64,000 nt of DNA from Candidatus Saccharibacteria bacterium oral taxon 488 (GCA_013099195.1 CP039999.1:744001-808000); one strand, 5' to 3'. Counted from the stretch's first letter, positions 27,164 through 36,624 are shown. The notes: a model not told the origin generated them from the letters alone. Made by a program: numbers and translations.

Positions 27164-27987
27164 CAAACCCCTCCTTCAGCCCCTAAGAAATCAATAATAT
27201 CATCGAATAGTTTACGATGAATACAAATAATTATAAAATTATCAAAACACCCTGTATTCTTTATACTATCAATTTTCTTAATAACATCTTTCGTGTCTGT
27301 TATATTATAAGCAAAATCTCCAAAATTAACCGCCATAAGAATTGCGTTACGGTTAGTCCCCTCCCGTTGATAAACCATATTTCTACTGTTAGACAGTAAC
27401 TTGGTTAACTCTATTTTTTTCTCCGACGCAAATATTACCGCCACCTCTGCCTTAGCAGCCTCCCATCTATATCGAGTGGATGCCTGTCCTTCCGACATAA
27501 TATTATCAAAGTAGTTCTTAAGGCCCTTGCTCGCCCTATTAATTAGCTCTTCGCGATTAGTTTTTTCAACTAACCCAGATTTTACCTCGCCATACCATAT
27601 TTTTTTACAGTCCTTGTCATAAAAATTTAAATCAAAACCTGGCTTTATATTCCGATTTTGAAGTGCAAATATTCTACTCATGCTTTCAGCTGAAAAATCT
27701 AAATAGTTTGAAGCTAGAATATGCATCAATAACTCACCAATAACCCCGTACTTGCCTTCTTCGTCTTTACGACTCATTAGATTTTCATACATCTGCCTAC
27801 AAGCAGCTTGGTAGGTATATTCATCAGGCTCAATAGCAATAGGCTCTGTGCCATAGCAGACCTCTGCCAATTTAACCCTTATCATTTCTTTAAGGTCTTC
27901 AAAATGATGATCATTAATATTTAGTATTCTATACTTCACATGACCGTATTCATCTTTCACACACAATATATCGTCAGATAAAGACAT
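27163..27987 (-). CDS. hamA: HamA effector nuclease of a Hachiman system (DUF1837)
   Basis: 274 residues. The C-terminal part carries a PD-(D/E)xK-type site: Glu85 in GVIGELLMHIL, Asp119 in KPGFDLNFYD, and Glu134-x-Lys136 in WYGEVKSG. This is the order seen in DUF1837/HamA. HamA is the effector; it is held by the HamB helicase and released or activated on phage infection to degrade DNA. The reading frame is intact with all catalytic residues, so the system looks functional. TATACT (27995-28000) ends 7 nt before the ATG and no ribosome binding site is visible, so the operon is probably leaderless. It is followed directly by hamB with a one-base overlap. Confidence 0.85.
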   Translation of the reverse strand: MSLSDDILCVKDEYGHVKYRILNINDHHFEDLKEMIRVKLAEVCYGTEPIAIEPDEYTYQAACRQMYENLMSRKDEEGKYGVIGELLMHILASNYLDFSAESMSRIFALQNRNIKPGFDLNFYDKDCKKIWYGEVKSGLVEKTNREELINRASKGLKNYFDNIMSEGQASTRYRWEAAKAEVAVIFASEKKIELTKLLSNSRNMVYQREGTNRNAILMAVNFGDFAYNITDTKDVIKKIDSIKNTGCFDNFIIICIHRKLFDDIIDFLGAEGGV

Positions 27988-27994
27988 TCTACTG

Positions 27995-28000
27995 AGTATA
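27995..28000 (-). promoter_or_regulatory. -10 element of the Hachiman operon, leaderless
   Basis: TATACT on the minus strand, 7 nt before the hamA ATG, embedded in an AT-rich intergenic stretch (28001-28109) with no other feature that I can see. Confidence 0.55.
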
Positions 28001-28109
28001 CTCCATATATAATCTTTTTATCTAAAATAAAAGATTTAATTCAATTATATGACTTATTATATCATTTTAGTGATTAGTACAACTGAATGCTAACTTTGTC
28101 AGCGCACAA

Positions 28110-30107
28110 TCACTCAGCAAACTGACTATTATAAAGCTCAGCATAAAAACCGCCTTGCTTCAGCAGTTCATCATGCTTGCCCTGCTCGATGATGTTGCCG
28201 TCGCGGACGACCAAGATTAGATCAGCGTCGCGGATGGTACTCAGCCGATGGGCGATGACGAAGCTAGTTTTGCCTTGTATCAACTTGTCCATGGCTTTTT
28301 GGATGAGCACTTCAGTGCGGGTGTCGACCGAGCTGGTAGCTTCGTCCAAAATCAGCATCGGCGTGCACGCCAGCATCGCCCGGGAGATCGTCAGCAGCTG
28401 CTTCTCGCCCTGTGAAATGTTCGCGGCTTCCTCGCCCAGTATCATGTCATAACCGCCCGGCAGCGACCGCACGAAGTGATCAACATGCGCCTCCTTGGCG
28501 GTGGCGACCATCTCTTCTTCGCTGGCTGTTGGATTGCCGTAGAGCAAATTTTGGCGAATCGTGCCGTTAAACAACCAAGTGTCCTGCAACACCATACCAA
28601 ACATTTGCCGCACATCGCTGCGCTTCATCTGGGCTATGTTCACGCCGTCAATTTTGATAGCGCCGCTGTTAATTTCGTAAAATCGCATCAGTAAATTGAC
28701 CAAGGTGGTTTTGCCCGCACCCGTCGGACCGACAATCGCCACGCGCTGGCCGGGCTTGATGTGCGCCGACAGACCTTTGATGATGGTTTGGTCAGGCTTG
28801 TAGCCAAAGACTACGTTGTCAAATTCGACTTCGCCCTTGACGTGCGCCAATTTCACCAAATCCTTGCCCTCCGCCTGTTCTTCCGGCTCGTCCAAAAATT
28901 CAAACACCCGCTCGGCCGCCGCCGCTGTTGATTGCAAGATGTTGGCGATGTTGGCGACCTGCACCAGCGGCTGGTTGAATTGGTCGATGTACTGGATGAA
29001 TGCTTGAATGTCGCCAATTTTCAGCCGGCCTTCAATCGCCAGCCAACCGCCCAAAATCGCCATGACGACGTAACCGATATTGCCGATGAAATTCATGATC
29101 GGATAAATCAGCCCCGACAAAAATTGGGCTTTCCAGGCGCTTTCCTGCAACTGATTGTTAATCCGCGAAAACTTAGCCAGCGACTTTTTCTGGCCGTTGA
29201 ACACACGCATCACCTGATGGCCACCGTACATTTCTTCGATGTGGCCGTTCAATTCTCCCAGCTGCGTTTGCTGGCGAAGGAATTGCTTTTGCGAGCTTTT
29301 GGCGATCAGCGTGATTACGCCGCCAGCCAACGGCAGCACCAGCAGCGCCACCAGCGACATTTGCCAGCTGATGGAAAACATCATCACCAAAATTCCCAGC
29401 ACCATCACTGTCGAGGAGACGATTTGCGATAGGCTTTGATTGAGCGTCTGGCTGATAGTATCGACGTCGTTGGTAACGCGACTGAGCACTTCGCCGTAGG
29501 TTTGCTTGTCAAAATAACTCAGCGGCAGGCGGTTGATTTTCTCGGACAATTGCCGGCGCATCCTGAAAGTAACTGTCTGCGTCACTTGGGTCATCAGCCA
29601 GGTTTGGATGTAGCGGAAAATGGCACTGAGTATATATAAGCCGATCAGCAAACTAACGACCTGCCAAATAGCCTCAAAGTGGAATTCTGGACGCCGGCTG
29701 AGATCCAGCTTTTTGATGGTATCAAGCTGGTTTGATGGAATTTGGCTTTCAATTTCCGACTTGTTCGGCAAGCGTTTCAGGACATCAGCACCAGTCGTGC
29801 CAGCTGGCAGCGAAGCACCATTTGGCAGCTTGCTGGTAATGGTTTCGTACGCTTTCATGCTGACATAATCTTCGACGATTTGGTTGGTGGCGCCGCCCAA
29901 AATTTTCGGACTGGCAATCGCAAACATTGTGCTACCGACTGCGAAAATCGCCACCATGAGCATGTGCCAGCGAAACTCTGCCAAATATTTGGCCAACTTC
30001 TTGACCGTGCCCTTGAAATCTTTGGCTTTTTCACCCGCGCCCATACCGCCGCCCATTGGACCGCCCATCTTCACTGGCTGGCGTTTTTTCATGCTTTGCT
30101 GAGCCAT
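28110..30107 (-). CDS. ABC exporter half-transporter, subunit B
   Basis: 665 residues: a basic, Gly/Met-rich start (~35 residues), six membrane helices with a ~70-residue insert after the first helix (residues ~75-150), then the ATPase. Walker A GPTGAGKTT, signature ISQGEKQLL, Walker B MLILDEATSSVD and H-loop AHRLSTIRDADL are complete. It overlaps the upstream half-transporter by one base (TAATG), so the two most likely form a heterodimer like LmrCD/BmrCD/TmrAB. Substrate unknown; the family exports drugs, lipids or peptides. The signature Q in ISQGE replaces the usual LSGGQ but is common in this subfamily and is still functional. Confidence 0.92.
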   Translation of the reverse strand: MAQQSMKKRQPVKMGGPMGGGMGAGEKAKDFKGTVKKLAKYLAEFRWHMLMVAIFAVGSTMFAIASPKILGGATNQIVEDYVSMKAYETITSKLPNGASLPAGTTGADVLKRLPNKSEIESQIPSNQLDTIKKLDLSRRPEFHFEAIWQVVSLLIGLYILSAIFRYIQTWLMTQVTQTVTFRMRRQLSEKINRLPLSYFDKQTYGEVLSRVTNDVDTISQTLNQSLSQIVSSTVMVLGILVMMFSISWQMSLVALLVLPLAGGVITLIAKSSQKQFLRQQTQLGELNGHIEEMYGGHQVMRVFNGQKKSLAKFSRINNQLQESAWKAQFLSGLIYPIMNFIGNIGYVVMAILGGWLAIEGRLKIGDIQAFIQYIDQFNQPLVQVANIANILQSTAAAAERVFEFLDEPEEQAEGKDLVKLAHVKGEVEFDNVVFGYKPDQTIIKGLSAHIKPGQRVAIVGPTGAGKTTLVNLLMRFYEINSGAIKIDGVNIAQMKRSDVRQMFGMVLQDTWLFNGTIRQNLLYGNPTASEEEMVATAKEAHVDHFVRSLPGGYDMILGEEAANISQGEKQLLTISRAMLACTPMLILDEATSSVDTRTEVLIQKAMDKLIQGKTSFVIAHRLSTIRDADLILVVRDGNIIEQGKHDELLKQGGFYAELYNSQFAE

Positions 30108-31870
30108 TACGCCGCTCCTTTCGCGGTCGTCGCCGACATCTTCTGCAGGTCATCTTCCGAAAGCTGGGAGACGGCGATTTCTTGATAGACTTGGCAATCT
30201 TTCATCAATTCCTGGTGCGTGCCTTGGCCGACAATTTTACCTTCGTCCAGCACGATGATTTTGTCAGCGTTCATGATGGTGTTGATGCGCTGACCGACGA
30301 TCAGCACGGTTTTATGTTTGGTTTCTTTGGCCAGTGCCGAGCGTAATTTAGCGTCAGTCTTGAAATCCAGCGCCGAAAACGAATCGTCAAAAATGTAGAC
30401 ATTCGGCTCAACAGCAATCGCCCGAGCAATCGACAAACGCTGCCGCTGACCGCCGGAAACATTGCTGCCGCCTTGAGCGATTTCATTTTTGTAGCCGTTT
30501 TTCAGCTCACTGATGAATTCGGTGGCTTGAGCAATTTTAGCGGATTTTTCAACCAATTCTTGGCTGGCTTTGGCGTTGCCGTACTTGATATTACTGGCAA
30601 TGGTGCCGCTAAACAGCACGCCCTTTTGCGGCACATAACCGATTTGATCGTACAATTCTTCCAGTTTGAGCTGGCGAATATCCATGCCATCCAGCAAAAT
30701 TTGTCCCGCCGACACATCATAAAAGCGCGGAATCAAATTAATCAACGTTGATTTGCCGGAGCCAGTGCTGCCAATGAACGCTGTGGTTTGCCCTGGTTCG
30801 GCTGTAAAATTGATATTAGAGAGCACTGGCAGATCAGCGTCTGGATAAGCAAAAGTGACGTCTTTAAATTCAATTTTACCAGTAGCGTCATTTGGCAATT
30901 GCTGCGGCGACGGCGGATCGACAATTGACGGCAGTGTGTCCAACACCTCGCCCACCCGCTTTACCGACACGGCCGCCCGCGGCACCATAATAAACACCAT
31001 TGACAGCAGCAAGAAAGAAATAATCACCTGCATGGCGTATTCCAAAAACGCCATCATATTACCAATTTGTAGATTGCCGCTACTAATCAAATGCGCGCCG
31101 AACCAGACAATCGCCACGCTAGAAAAGTTCATCACCAGCGTCATGATTGGGTCGAGCAGCATCATCAAGCGATTAACAAATAAGTTCATCTTATTCAACT
31201 CAGTGTTGGCTTGCTGGAATTTTTTCTGCTCAATTTTTTCATTATGAAACGCCCGGATGACCTTCAAACCCACCAAGTTTTCACGCGTCACCAGATTTAG
31301 TTTGTCCACCAGCGTTTGCAATTTCTTGAACCGAGGCACAGCAATGACAAACAACACAGCAATGACCACCAGCAGCACCGACACCGCCAGCGCAATGATC
31401 CAGCTCAAATCTGGCGCGTTGTGAACGGCTTTTTGCAGACCGCCGACCGCCATAATTGGCGCCAGTAAAGCCATGCGCAGCAGCAGAATTGACGTCATTT
31501 GAATTTGCTGAATATCATTGGTCGATCGGGTAATTAGCGAGGCGGTCGAAAATTTATTAAAATCCGCCAGCGCAAAACTCTCGACCCGCTCAAATAGTTC
31601 CATTCGTAGTTTCTGCGCCGCACCAGTGGCAATCCGGGAGGCCAAAAATCCTATGATAATTGAGCACAGTCCGCCCGCCGCCGTCACCAAAATCATCGCT
31701 AGTCCGTTGCGCCAAATCGCTGGCATATCTTGCTTGATGATGCCGTTATTGACGATTTCCGACATCTTGTCGGGCAGCCACAAATTCGCCATGACCATAG
31801 CGTAGGTAAAACCGACCAAGATGATAAACATCAGCCAGTAGCCACTAAAAATCCGTAAAATATGTTTCAT
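30107..31870 (-). CDS. ABC exporter half-transporter, subunit A
   Basis: 587 residues with six membrane helices and a C-terminal ATPase: Walker A GSTGSGKSTL, signature VSGGQRQRLSIARA, Walker B VYIFDDSFSALD and a degenerate H-loop (IVGQRINTI, with Gln in place of the switch His). The acidic residue after Walker B is Asp rather than Glu (FDDS). These changes are typical of the non-catalytic site partner in heterodimeric exporters, which supports pairing with the next gene. TATAAT with a ~35-nt leader and an AAAGGAAT-like ribosome binding site precede the ATG. Confidence 0.92.
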   Translation of the reverse strand: MKHILRIFSGYWLMFIILVGFTYAMVMANLWLPDKMSEIVNNGIIKQDMPAIWRNGLAMILVTAAGGLCSIIIGFLASRIATGAAQKLRMELFERVESFALADFNKFSTASLITRSTNDIQQIQMTSILLLRMALLAPIMAVGGLQKAVHNAPDLSWIIALAVSVLLVVIAVLFVIAVPRFKKLQTLVDKLNLVTRENLVGLKVIRAFHNEKIEQKKFQQANTELNKMNLFVNRLMMLLDPIMTLVMNFSSVAIVWFGAHLISSGNLQIGNMMAFLEYAMQVIISFLLLSMVFIMVPRAAVSVKRVGEVLDTLPSIVDPPSPQQLPNDATGKIEFKDVTFAYPDADLPVLSNINFTAEPGQTTAFIGSTGSGKSTLINLIPRFYDVSAGQILLDGMDIRQLKLEELYDQIGYVPQKGVLFSGTIASNIKYGNAKASQELVEKSAKIAQATEFISELKNGYKNEIAQGGSNVSGGQRQRLSIARAIAVEPNVYIFDDSFSALDFKTDAKLRSALAKETKHKTVLIVGQRINTIMNADKIIVLDEGKIVGQGTHQELMKDCQVYQEIAVSQLSEDDLQKMSATTAKGAA

Positions 31871-31970
31871 TTTATTCCTTTACCACCCAAAGCCAACTTC
31901 TATTATAACACTAAGCGGCGGCCCAGCTCCACTCTGGCGGACGGTGATTGGACAAAATCACCCGCTCGGC

Positions 31971-31976
31971 TTATAC
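31971..31976 (+). promoter_or_regulatory. -10 element of tRNA-Pro
   Basis: TATACT, 12 nt before the tRNA 5' end, with a TTGGAC about 18 nt further upstream. GGTGATT and AATCACC, which form an inverted repeat, flank the -35 region. Confidence 0.5.
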
Positions 31977-31988
31977 TATTTTTAGCGT

Positions 31989-32065
31989 CGGGGTGTGGCG
32001 CAGCTCGGTAGCGCGCACCGTTCGGGACGGTGAGGTCGCTGGTTCAAATCCAGTCACCCCGACCA
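31989..32065 (+). tRNA. tRNA-Pro (anticodon CGG), CCA encoded
   Basis: 77 nt including an encoded CCA. The acceptor stem CGGGGTG pairs with CACCCCG (32055-32061). The D arm has GCGCAGCTCGGTAGCGC, the anticodon arm CACCG-TTCGGGA-CGGTG places CGG at the anticodon, and the T arm has the standard GGTTCAAATCC. This reads proline codon CCG. The mature 3' end runs straight into the leader of a Nudix gene with no terminator between, so the primary transcript may carry both. Confidence 0.95.
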
Positions 32066-32132
32066 TGAAATTATTTGAAGCGCATGTTCACCACCTAGAA
32101 CCTCTGGCGATCACAAAAGCAAAGGAGGTTAT

Positions 32133-32600
32133 ATGCAGCGACGAGTTAACGTACGCGGAATTATTATCAGCGATCAGGGCGAGATTTTTTGCCAGAAATT
32201 AACCGCAAATAACGGCACGGGGCGAGAGTTTTGGTGTGCACCGGGCGGCGGTTTGGAGCTTGGCGAGAGTCTGCTGGATGGCCTAACGCGCGAGATGATT
32301 GAGGAAACTGGCGTCAAGCCAACCATTGGCAAGCTATTATTCATCCAACAATTTACCGACACCAACCCCTCGTCTAAACACGGCGTTACTGAGCAGCTCG
32401 AGTTTTTCTTCTCCATCACCAACTGGCAAGATTACCGGCACATCGACCTGGAGCAAACATCGCACGGCGTCGAGGAAGTGGCGGAGTGCGGCTTTGTCGA
32501 TCCAAAAACCACGCGGATTTTACCAGGTTACCTAACGGAGGTTGACCTCAACTGGCTGGTTAATGAGTCGACCGACGTTCAGATGATGAGTGAATTGTAA
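32133..32600 (+). CDS. Nudix hydrolase
   Basis: 155 residues. A complete Nudix box, G39-x5-E45-x7-REMIEETGV (R53, E54, E57, E58, G60), binds the divalent metal and cleaves nucleoside-diphosphate-linked substrates. The preceding EFWCAPGGGLELGE and the Nterm MQRRVNVRGIIISDQGEIF give the MutT-like fold. Substrate not determinable. AAAGGAGG directly before the ATG is a strong ribosome binding site. The gene lies 67 nt after tRNA-Pro with no promoter or terminator that I can see, suggesting co-transcription and release by tRNA 3' processing. Cytoplasmic. Confidence 0.9.
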   Translation: MQRRVNVRGIIISDQGEIFCQKLTANNGTGREFWCAPGGGLELGESLLDGLTREMIEETGVKPTIGKLLFIQQFTDTNPSSKHGVTEQLEFFFSITNWQDYRHIDLEQTSHGVEEVAECGFVDPKTTRILPGYLTEVDLNWLVNESTDVQMMSEL

Positions 32601-32701
32601 CAATCCCACCAAGACTATTTACCAAAGATTTTGCTATAGTCAGTTTTCGGATAATCTATCGTGCTTAACGTACCATTTTTAGCTAACACCCCAATAATTT
32701 G

Positions 32702-33620
32702 CTACATATAGTCGCGCTGTAGGGTGGTTATTGCATGAACAGCCGCCTCCTTAAGTGCGGGTGAATTTTCACTCGCAGACACCACTTCTCGGTAACTGCC
32801 CAGACATTTTTCTAATAGCTTCCACCTATCGGCTGGAGACTGGTTGAGCTGATTCGCCAAAACTGATATAGCGTCAATAAGTAACGACCGGAGGTCACCT
32901 TGAACTGATCTATTAATATATCCTTGCGCGCGAAAAATATCCTCACCGTGATCAACTTGCTCAACATAACCACGAAAACTTCTCGCATATTCAAAGTCAA
33001 TATAGCGAGTCGCTGAATTATCACCATCAGAACCCGACAGCCGGACAAGATTACGCATAAAGGCATCCTTGTGAGCAATATGTATTTTATGCAACGCAGA
33101 TAATGCCAAAAGAGCATCCATTAAATGCTGTTTGATATTCTCTGAGCTCATTTCACGCCATGCAAGACCCTCAAAGTTGACCGCTTTTATCGAATCGAGT
33201 CATGATCCATGCCGAACGGTACTTGGAACCACTGGGCTTCCCTGCTATCATAAGTGCTTGAACTGAGAAGGGGGCCAGTCCCTGCGTACTAACATACTGG
33301 GTCATGGCGACCTCGGCAAGAGCAGTTGTCAACGGAAGCCGCTTAATAGCAAACTCTTCCTTGGAGCCACTAACTGTTTTCACATCTACAGTAAATGCTC
33401 CGTTACGAGACGAGCCTTCACGTGATAAATCTCTGTGTGGCTCAGCTGTAGTGACAGGGGGAAAGTTCGGTGTAACATACAGCAATGGTTTATTGCCTAA
33501 ATCAAGCTCTGGATAAAACTCCCTGGACATATGATCAACTTGCTCTGACATGTCAGGCAAAGACGGCCTTCTAGTTGTCTCGACCAGAAGGCGACATGCT
33601 GCTCCACGCTCGGTATCCAT
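32702..33620 (-). pseudogene. Kinase-fold (aminoglycoside phosphotransferase-like) gene broken by a +1 frameshift
   Basis: Two consecutive frames form one kinase-like protein. The upstream part (33620-33171) contains the N lobe with FAIKRLPL (Lys), AEVAMTQYV (Glu) and a hinge at AWIMTRF. The downstream part (ending 32702) contains the catalytic loop IAHKDAFMRNLV (H.D....N) and the metal motif YIDFEYA. The frames join around AAAA on the minus strand (plus T4 at 33185-33188): removing one A restores TRFDKAVNFEGLAWREM continuously, for ~305 residues. The total length of 919 nt is 3n+1, as expected. This may be a true inactivation or an assembly indel. TATAAC lies 6 nt before the ATG at 33620. 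The substrate is unknown. Confidence 0.7.
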
Positions 33621-33667
33621 ATTTGTGTTATAACATAAAATTATTATTTTGAAAATAGCTATACATA

Positions 33668-34279
33668 CTACCGCATGGCCCGAATCATCTGCCTCAGCTG
33701 CTCAACCGCCCGAGCACGGCGTTCCCTTGTCCAATAAGTATCAGGCGTAGCCTTTTCGCCGTCAGCGGTAGTTTCTTGGAGGAAATGACCGACGACACGG
33801 CCGTCTTTTAGTGCCGTCACATCAGGAACATACACTCGCGGTTGTCCGTTCTCGTCGGTGCGAAGATGCGGCTTTAGTTTCTCAACCAATTTTTTGTAGG
33901 TAGCATCATTGGTTTCGCGGGCATGGCGAATGTCGAGATAGTAAATCTTGTCTAACCTTTCGGCCTTAGCGGCTTCATCGACAATCGGTGCCAGCCGCTG
34001 ACACCACGGGCACTGCTGAAAACCAAGGAAAATCAAGCCGCTACCTGATTCAAATTTCTCCAAAACCTCGCCAGCCGCAGCAAAGACGAAGCGATTGTCA
34101 TCAGCCACCCGGGAGTAAGCGGTCTTGAAGCGAGCGGCGTCTGAGGACTGCGGTGACGGAGGTGTCTGCGGGTGCGACCACATATACCAACCGCATATGA
34201 CGATAGCAATAATACCAACAAAACCGATGGCCAAACACAGCCGTTTGTTCTGGCGTTTGGCTAGCTTGGTATGTTTCAT
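33668..34279 (-). CDS. Membrane-anchored thioredoxin-fold protein with CPWC site
   Basis: 203 residues from ATG 34279. A basic start and one hydrophobic helix (residues ~13-33) anchor it with the domain outside. The active site CPWC (90-93) sits in LIFLGFQQCPWCQRLAP, like the thioredoxin-fold proteins annotated as bacteriocin transport accessory or Trx-like TlpA relatives. The later part has DENGQPRVYVPDVTAL (cis-Pro region). It probably reduces or exchanges disulphides at the outer face. It is the last gene of the amino-acid ABC importer operon: GGGAGG lies just before the ATG at the end of the ATPase gene. I prefer 34279 over an in-frame ATG at 34294 for that reason. Confidence 0.78.
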   Translation of the reverse strand: MKHTKLAKRQNKRLCLAIGFVGIIAIVICGWYMWSHPQTPPSPQSSDAARFKTAYSRVADDNRFVFAAAGEVLEKFESGSGLIFLGFQQCPWCQRLAPIVDEAAKAERLDKIYYLDIRHARETNDATYKKLVEKLKPHLRTDENGQPRVYVPDVTALKDGRVVGHFLQETTADGEKATPDTYWTRERRARAVEQLRQMIRAMR

Positions 34280-34290
34280 CTGGACCTCCC

Positions 34291-35070
34291 TCATTTCCCT
34301 TTGACACCAAAAAACTTCCGTGCTCGCTCGGTCACCGGATGATCCATCACCTGTTCTGGCGGCCCATTTTCGATGATCTCACCCTTGTCCAGGAAAATCA
34401 TCCGCGTAGCCACTTCGCGCGCAAACTTCATTTCATGCGTGACGATGACCATGGTCATACCTTTGGCGGCAACCTCACGAATCACATCCAACACTTCGCC
34501 GATCATCTCTGGATCAAGCGCCGAGGTTGGCTCATCAAACAACATGATGTCCGGCTCCATAGCGAGGGCTCTCGCGATGGCCACGCGCTGCTTTTGTCCG
34601 CCTGAGAGCTGCGAAGGAAAGGCCCCGGCTTTGTCCGCCAGCCCCACGTCCGCGAGCAATTTCTTTGCCAGGCGCGTCGCCGCCCGGTCAGACAATTTGC
34701 GCAGTTTCCGCGGCGCTAGTTTGATGTTATCCAGCACGCTCAAGTTTGGGAACAGATTGAACGATTGAAACACCATGCCAACTTTTTGGCGCAAAGCGTT
34801 CAGATCGACTTTCGGCGCTGTTGTTTCCACGCCGTCGATGATAATGCGCCCACCGGTCGGCATCTCCAGTAAATTCAAGCAGCGCAAAAAGGTTGATTTG
34901 CCTGAGCCACTCGAACCAACAACCACCACCACTTCGCCTTCATAAATTTCAACATCAATATCCCTGAGCACGCGGTTACTACCAAACTGTTTTTTGAGGT
35001 TAGCCACCGTGATAATTGCTGGGTGCTCAATGCTCGGTTGCGCCACTTCCTTCACCTTATTCACTGCCAT
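34291..35070 (-). CDS. Polar amino-acid ABC transporter ATPase
   Basis: 259 residues. Walker [12 protein letters not shown]-loop [11 protein letters not shown], signature [18 protein letters not shown], Walker [16 protein letters not shown] and H-loop [11 protein letters not shown] match the GlnQ/HisP family closely. It energises uptake of a polar amino acid, the third gene of the operon. The start overlaps the permease end by 14 nt and has GAGGAG upstream. A ~20-residue N-terminal extension ([12 protein letters not shown]) precedes the usual start of the domain. The thioredoxin-like protein follows. Confidence 0.95.
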   Translation of the reverse strand: MAVNKVKEVAQPSIEHPAIITVANLKKQFGSNRVLRDIDVEIYEGEVVVVVGSSGSGKSTFLRCLNLLEMPTGGRIIIDGVETTAPKVDLNALRQKVGMVFQSFNLFPNLSVLDNIKLAPRKLRKLSDRAATRLAKKLLADVGLADKAGAFPSQLSGGQKQRVAIARALAMEPDIMLFDEPTSALDPEMIGEVLDVIREVAAKGMTMVIVTHEMKFAREVATRMIFLDKGEIIENGPPEQVMDHPVTERARKFFGVKGK

Positions 35071-35719
35071 CTTTTAGTCTCCTCTCTACTCGGGTCATCA
35101 CACGGGTAAATATGGCGGTCAACGCCAAGTACATCACCGCTGCAGCAAACAAGGACTGAAACGCCGTAGCGGTTTGAAAACGAATATTATCGGCGCCGCG
35201 CATGATGTCATTCAGCCCAATCCAGCCGACGACTGAAGTTTCTTTCAACAGAGCGATGAATTCGCTAATCAGCGCCGGCAACGAATTTTTGAGCGCTTGT
35301 GGCAAAATCACCAGACGCATGGCCTGCCAGCGGCTAAAGCCCAGCGAACGAGCTGCTTCCATTTGCCCCTTGTCGACACTTTCGATACCACCGCGGATGA
35401 TCTCGCCAATGTACGCACCACTATTGATACCAAAGGCAATGGCTGCCACAAAAATCTTCGGCATAAACTGGTACGAGCCAAAGACGACGTAGTACATAAT
35501 CAACAGCTGAACCAGAAGCGGCGTGCCCCGAATGATGTCGACATAAATCTTGCCAATCCAGTTGAGCGGTTTGATCGTCGAGGTACGAAGCAGCGCTACC
35601 ACGAGGCCAATGATTGTACCGAGGAGTAATGATAGGACTGTTAGCACCAAGGTTACCTCTAGACCGTGCCACAAATACAGCCATCGACCATCGCCGAAGA
35701 TTACTTCCAGGAAATTCAC
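35057..35719 (-). CDS. Polar amino-acid ABC transporter permease
   Basis: 220 residues with five membrane helices, the His/Glu/Gln permease family. The EAA loop reads [33 protein letters not shown], and the N-terminal [21 protein letters not shown] is typical. It starts with GTG in a 4-nt overlap with the substrate-binding gene (GTGA), so it is translationally coupled. It forms the membrane channel for the substrate-binding protein and ATPase encoded in the same operon. Confidence 0.95.
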   Translation of the reverse strand: MNFLEVIFGDGRWLYLWHGLEVTLVLTVLSLLLGTIIGLVVALLRTSTIKPLNWIGKIYVDIIRGTPLLVQLLIMYYVVFGSYQFMPKIFVAAIAFGINSGAYIGEIIRGGIESVDKGQMEAARSLGFSRWQAMRLVILPQALKNSLPALISEFIALLKETSVVGWIGLNDIMRGADNIRFQTATAFQSLFAAAVMYLALTAIFTRVMTRVERRLKDGSE

Positions 35720-36540
35720 GATTCAAGCTCCTTTTTCTTCATCGACTCAAGTGCTGCGACACCAAAATGCTTGCGGACGAGATTGTCATATCGGCCGTCC
35801 TTTTTCATCTCCGCCAACACTCGGTTAATTTTTTCCAGCAAGTCGTGATTATTATTTTTGATGGCAATCGCATAGTGCTCGCTTGATAACTCACCCGGCA
35901 AAATCTCTAAGTTCGGAAAGCCCGCCGTGTACTGAGCAGCCGGCGCATCATCCAAAATAACCGCCTCGACGCCACCAGCATTTAACTCCGTCAATACACT
36001 TGGTGCGGTTGGAAATTGCGACACCTTAGCGCCGACAATCTTCCTGGCCAGCGTATCACCCGTCGTACCCAACTGCACACCAATCTTCTTGCCCGTCAGC
36101 TGATACCTATTGCGAATGGGGCTACCCTTTTTGACAATAATCCGCTGCGAGGCGGAATAATACGGCTCGGAAAACAGCGCATTTTTGGCGCGCTCTGGCG
36201 TCACCGACATACCAGCCACCGCCATGTCAATTTGCCCTGATTCCAATGCTGGCAGCAATCCGTCAAACGACATGTCTTCAATCTTTAGCTTCTTGTTCAT
36301 ACTGCGGGCAATTTCCTTCGCCAAATCAACATCAAAACCAACAACTTCATTACCCTGCTTGTACTCAAACGGCTTGAACCCGGCATTGGTACCCATCACC
36401 AATACGTCATCACTCTTGCCAAACCCGCCTTCGCGCTGCAAAATGTCAAACGCCATAAAGCCAATCAACGCCACAAACAGCCCCAGGCCTATCCACCAAC
36501 TAACACCAAACCCCCGATGATGCGCTTTCGTTCTGTTCAT
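35716..36540 (-). CDS. Extracellular solute-binding protein, family 3 (polar amino acids)
   Basis: 274 residues. An N-terminal helix (residues ~14-32) anchors it as an uncleaved signal anchor; there is no lipobox Cys. The binding domain begins [32 protein letters not shown] and contains [18 protein letters not shown] and [14 protein letters not shown], the signature of glutamine/histidine/cystine-binding proteins. It captures an amino acid for the permease and ATPase. TATACT (36549-36554) ends 8 nt before the ATG with no ribosome binding site, a probable leaderless operon start. The ligand is not readable from sequence; the thioredoxin-like gene in the operon would fit cystine, but that is inference. 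Confidence 0.92.
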   Translation of the reverse strand: MNRTKAHHRGFGVSWWIGLGLFVALIGFMAFDILQREGGFGKSDDVLVMGTNAGFKPFEYKQGNEVVGFDVDLAKEIARSMNKKLKIEDMSFDGLLPALESGQIDMAVAGMSVTPERAKNALFSEPYYSASQRIIVKKGSPIRNRYQLTGKKIGVQLGTTGDTLARKIVGAKVSQFPTAPSVLTELNAGGVEAVILDDAPAAQYTAGFPNLEILPGELSSEHYAIAIKNNNHDLLEKINRVLAEMKKDGRYDNLVRKHFGVAALESMKKKELES

Positions 36541-36612
36541 GCTTATTTAGTATACGCGCTTTGAAAAGAAATGATAAGCCCCCAAACAGCCCACGTACCC
36601 AGACAAACGTTG

Positions 36613-36618
36613 TATAAT
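36613..36618 (+). promoter_or_regulatory. -10 element of the sulfatase gene, decides its start
   Basis: TATAAT, 6 nt before ATG 36625. A longer frame from 36571 would start upstream of this promoter. Confidence 0.65.
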
Positions 36619-36624
36619 ATCATT

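Noticed and set aside
31948..32202. Plus-strand 84-codon frame reading across tRNA-Pro
   Set aside because: Its middle part (WRSSVARTVRDGEVAGSNPV) is the typical false protein of a tRNA gene; the tRNA explains the sequence and the frame clashes with the Nudix start.
33171..33620. Two separate short genes in place of one kinase-like gene
   Set aside because: Neither half is a complete fold, and the halves align as N and C lobes of one kinase with a one-base shift.
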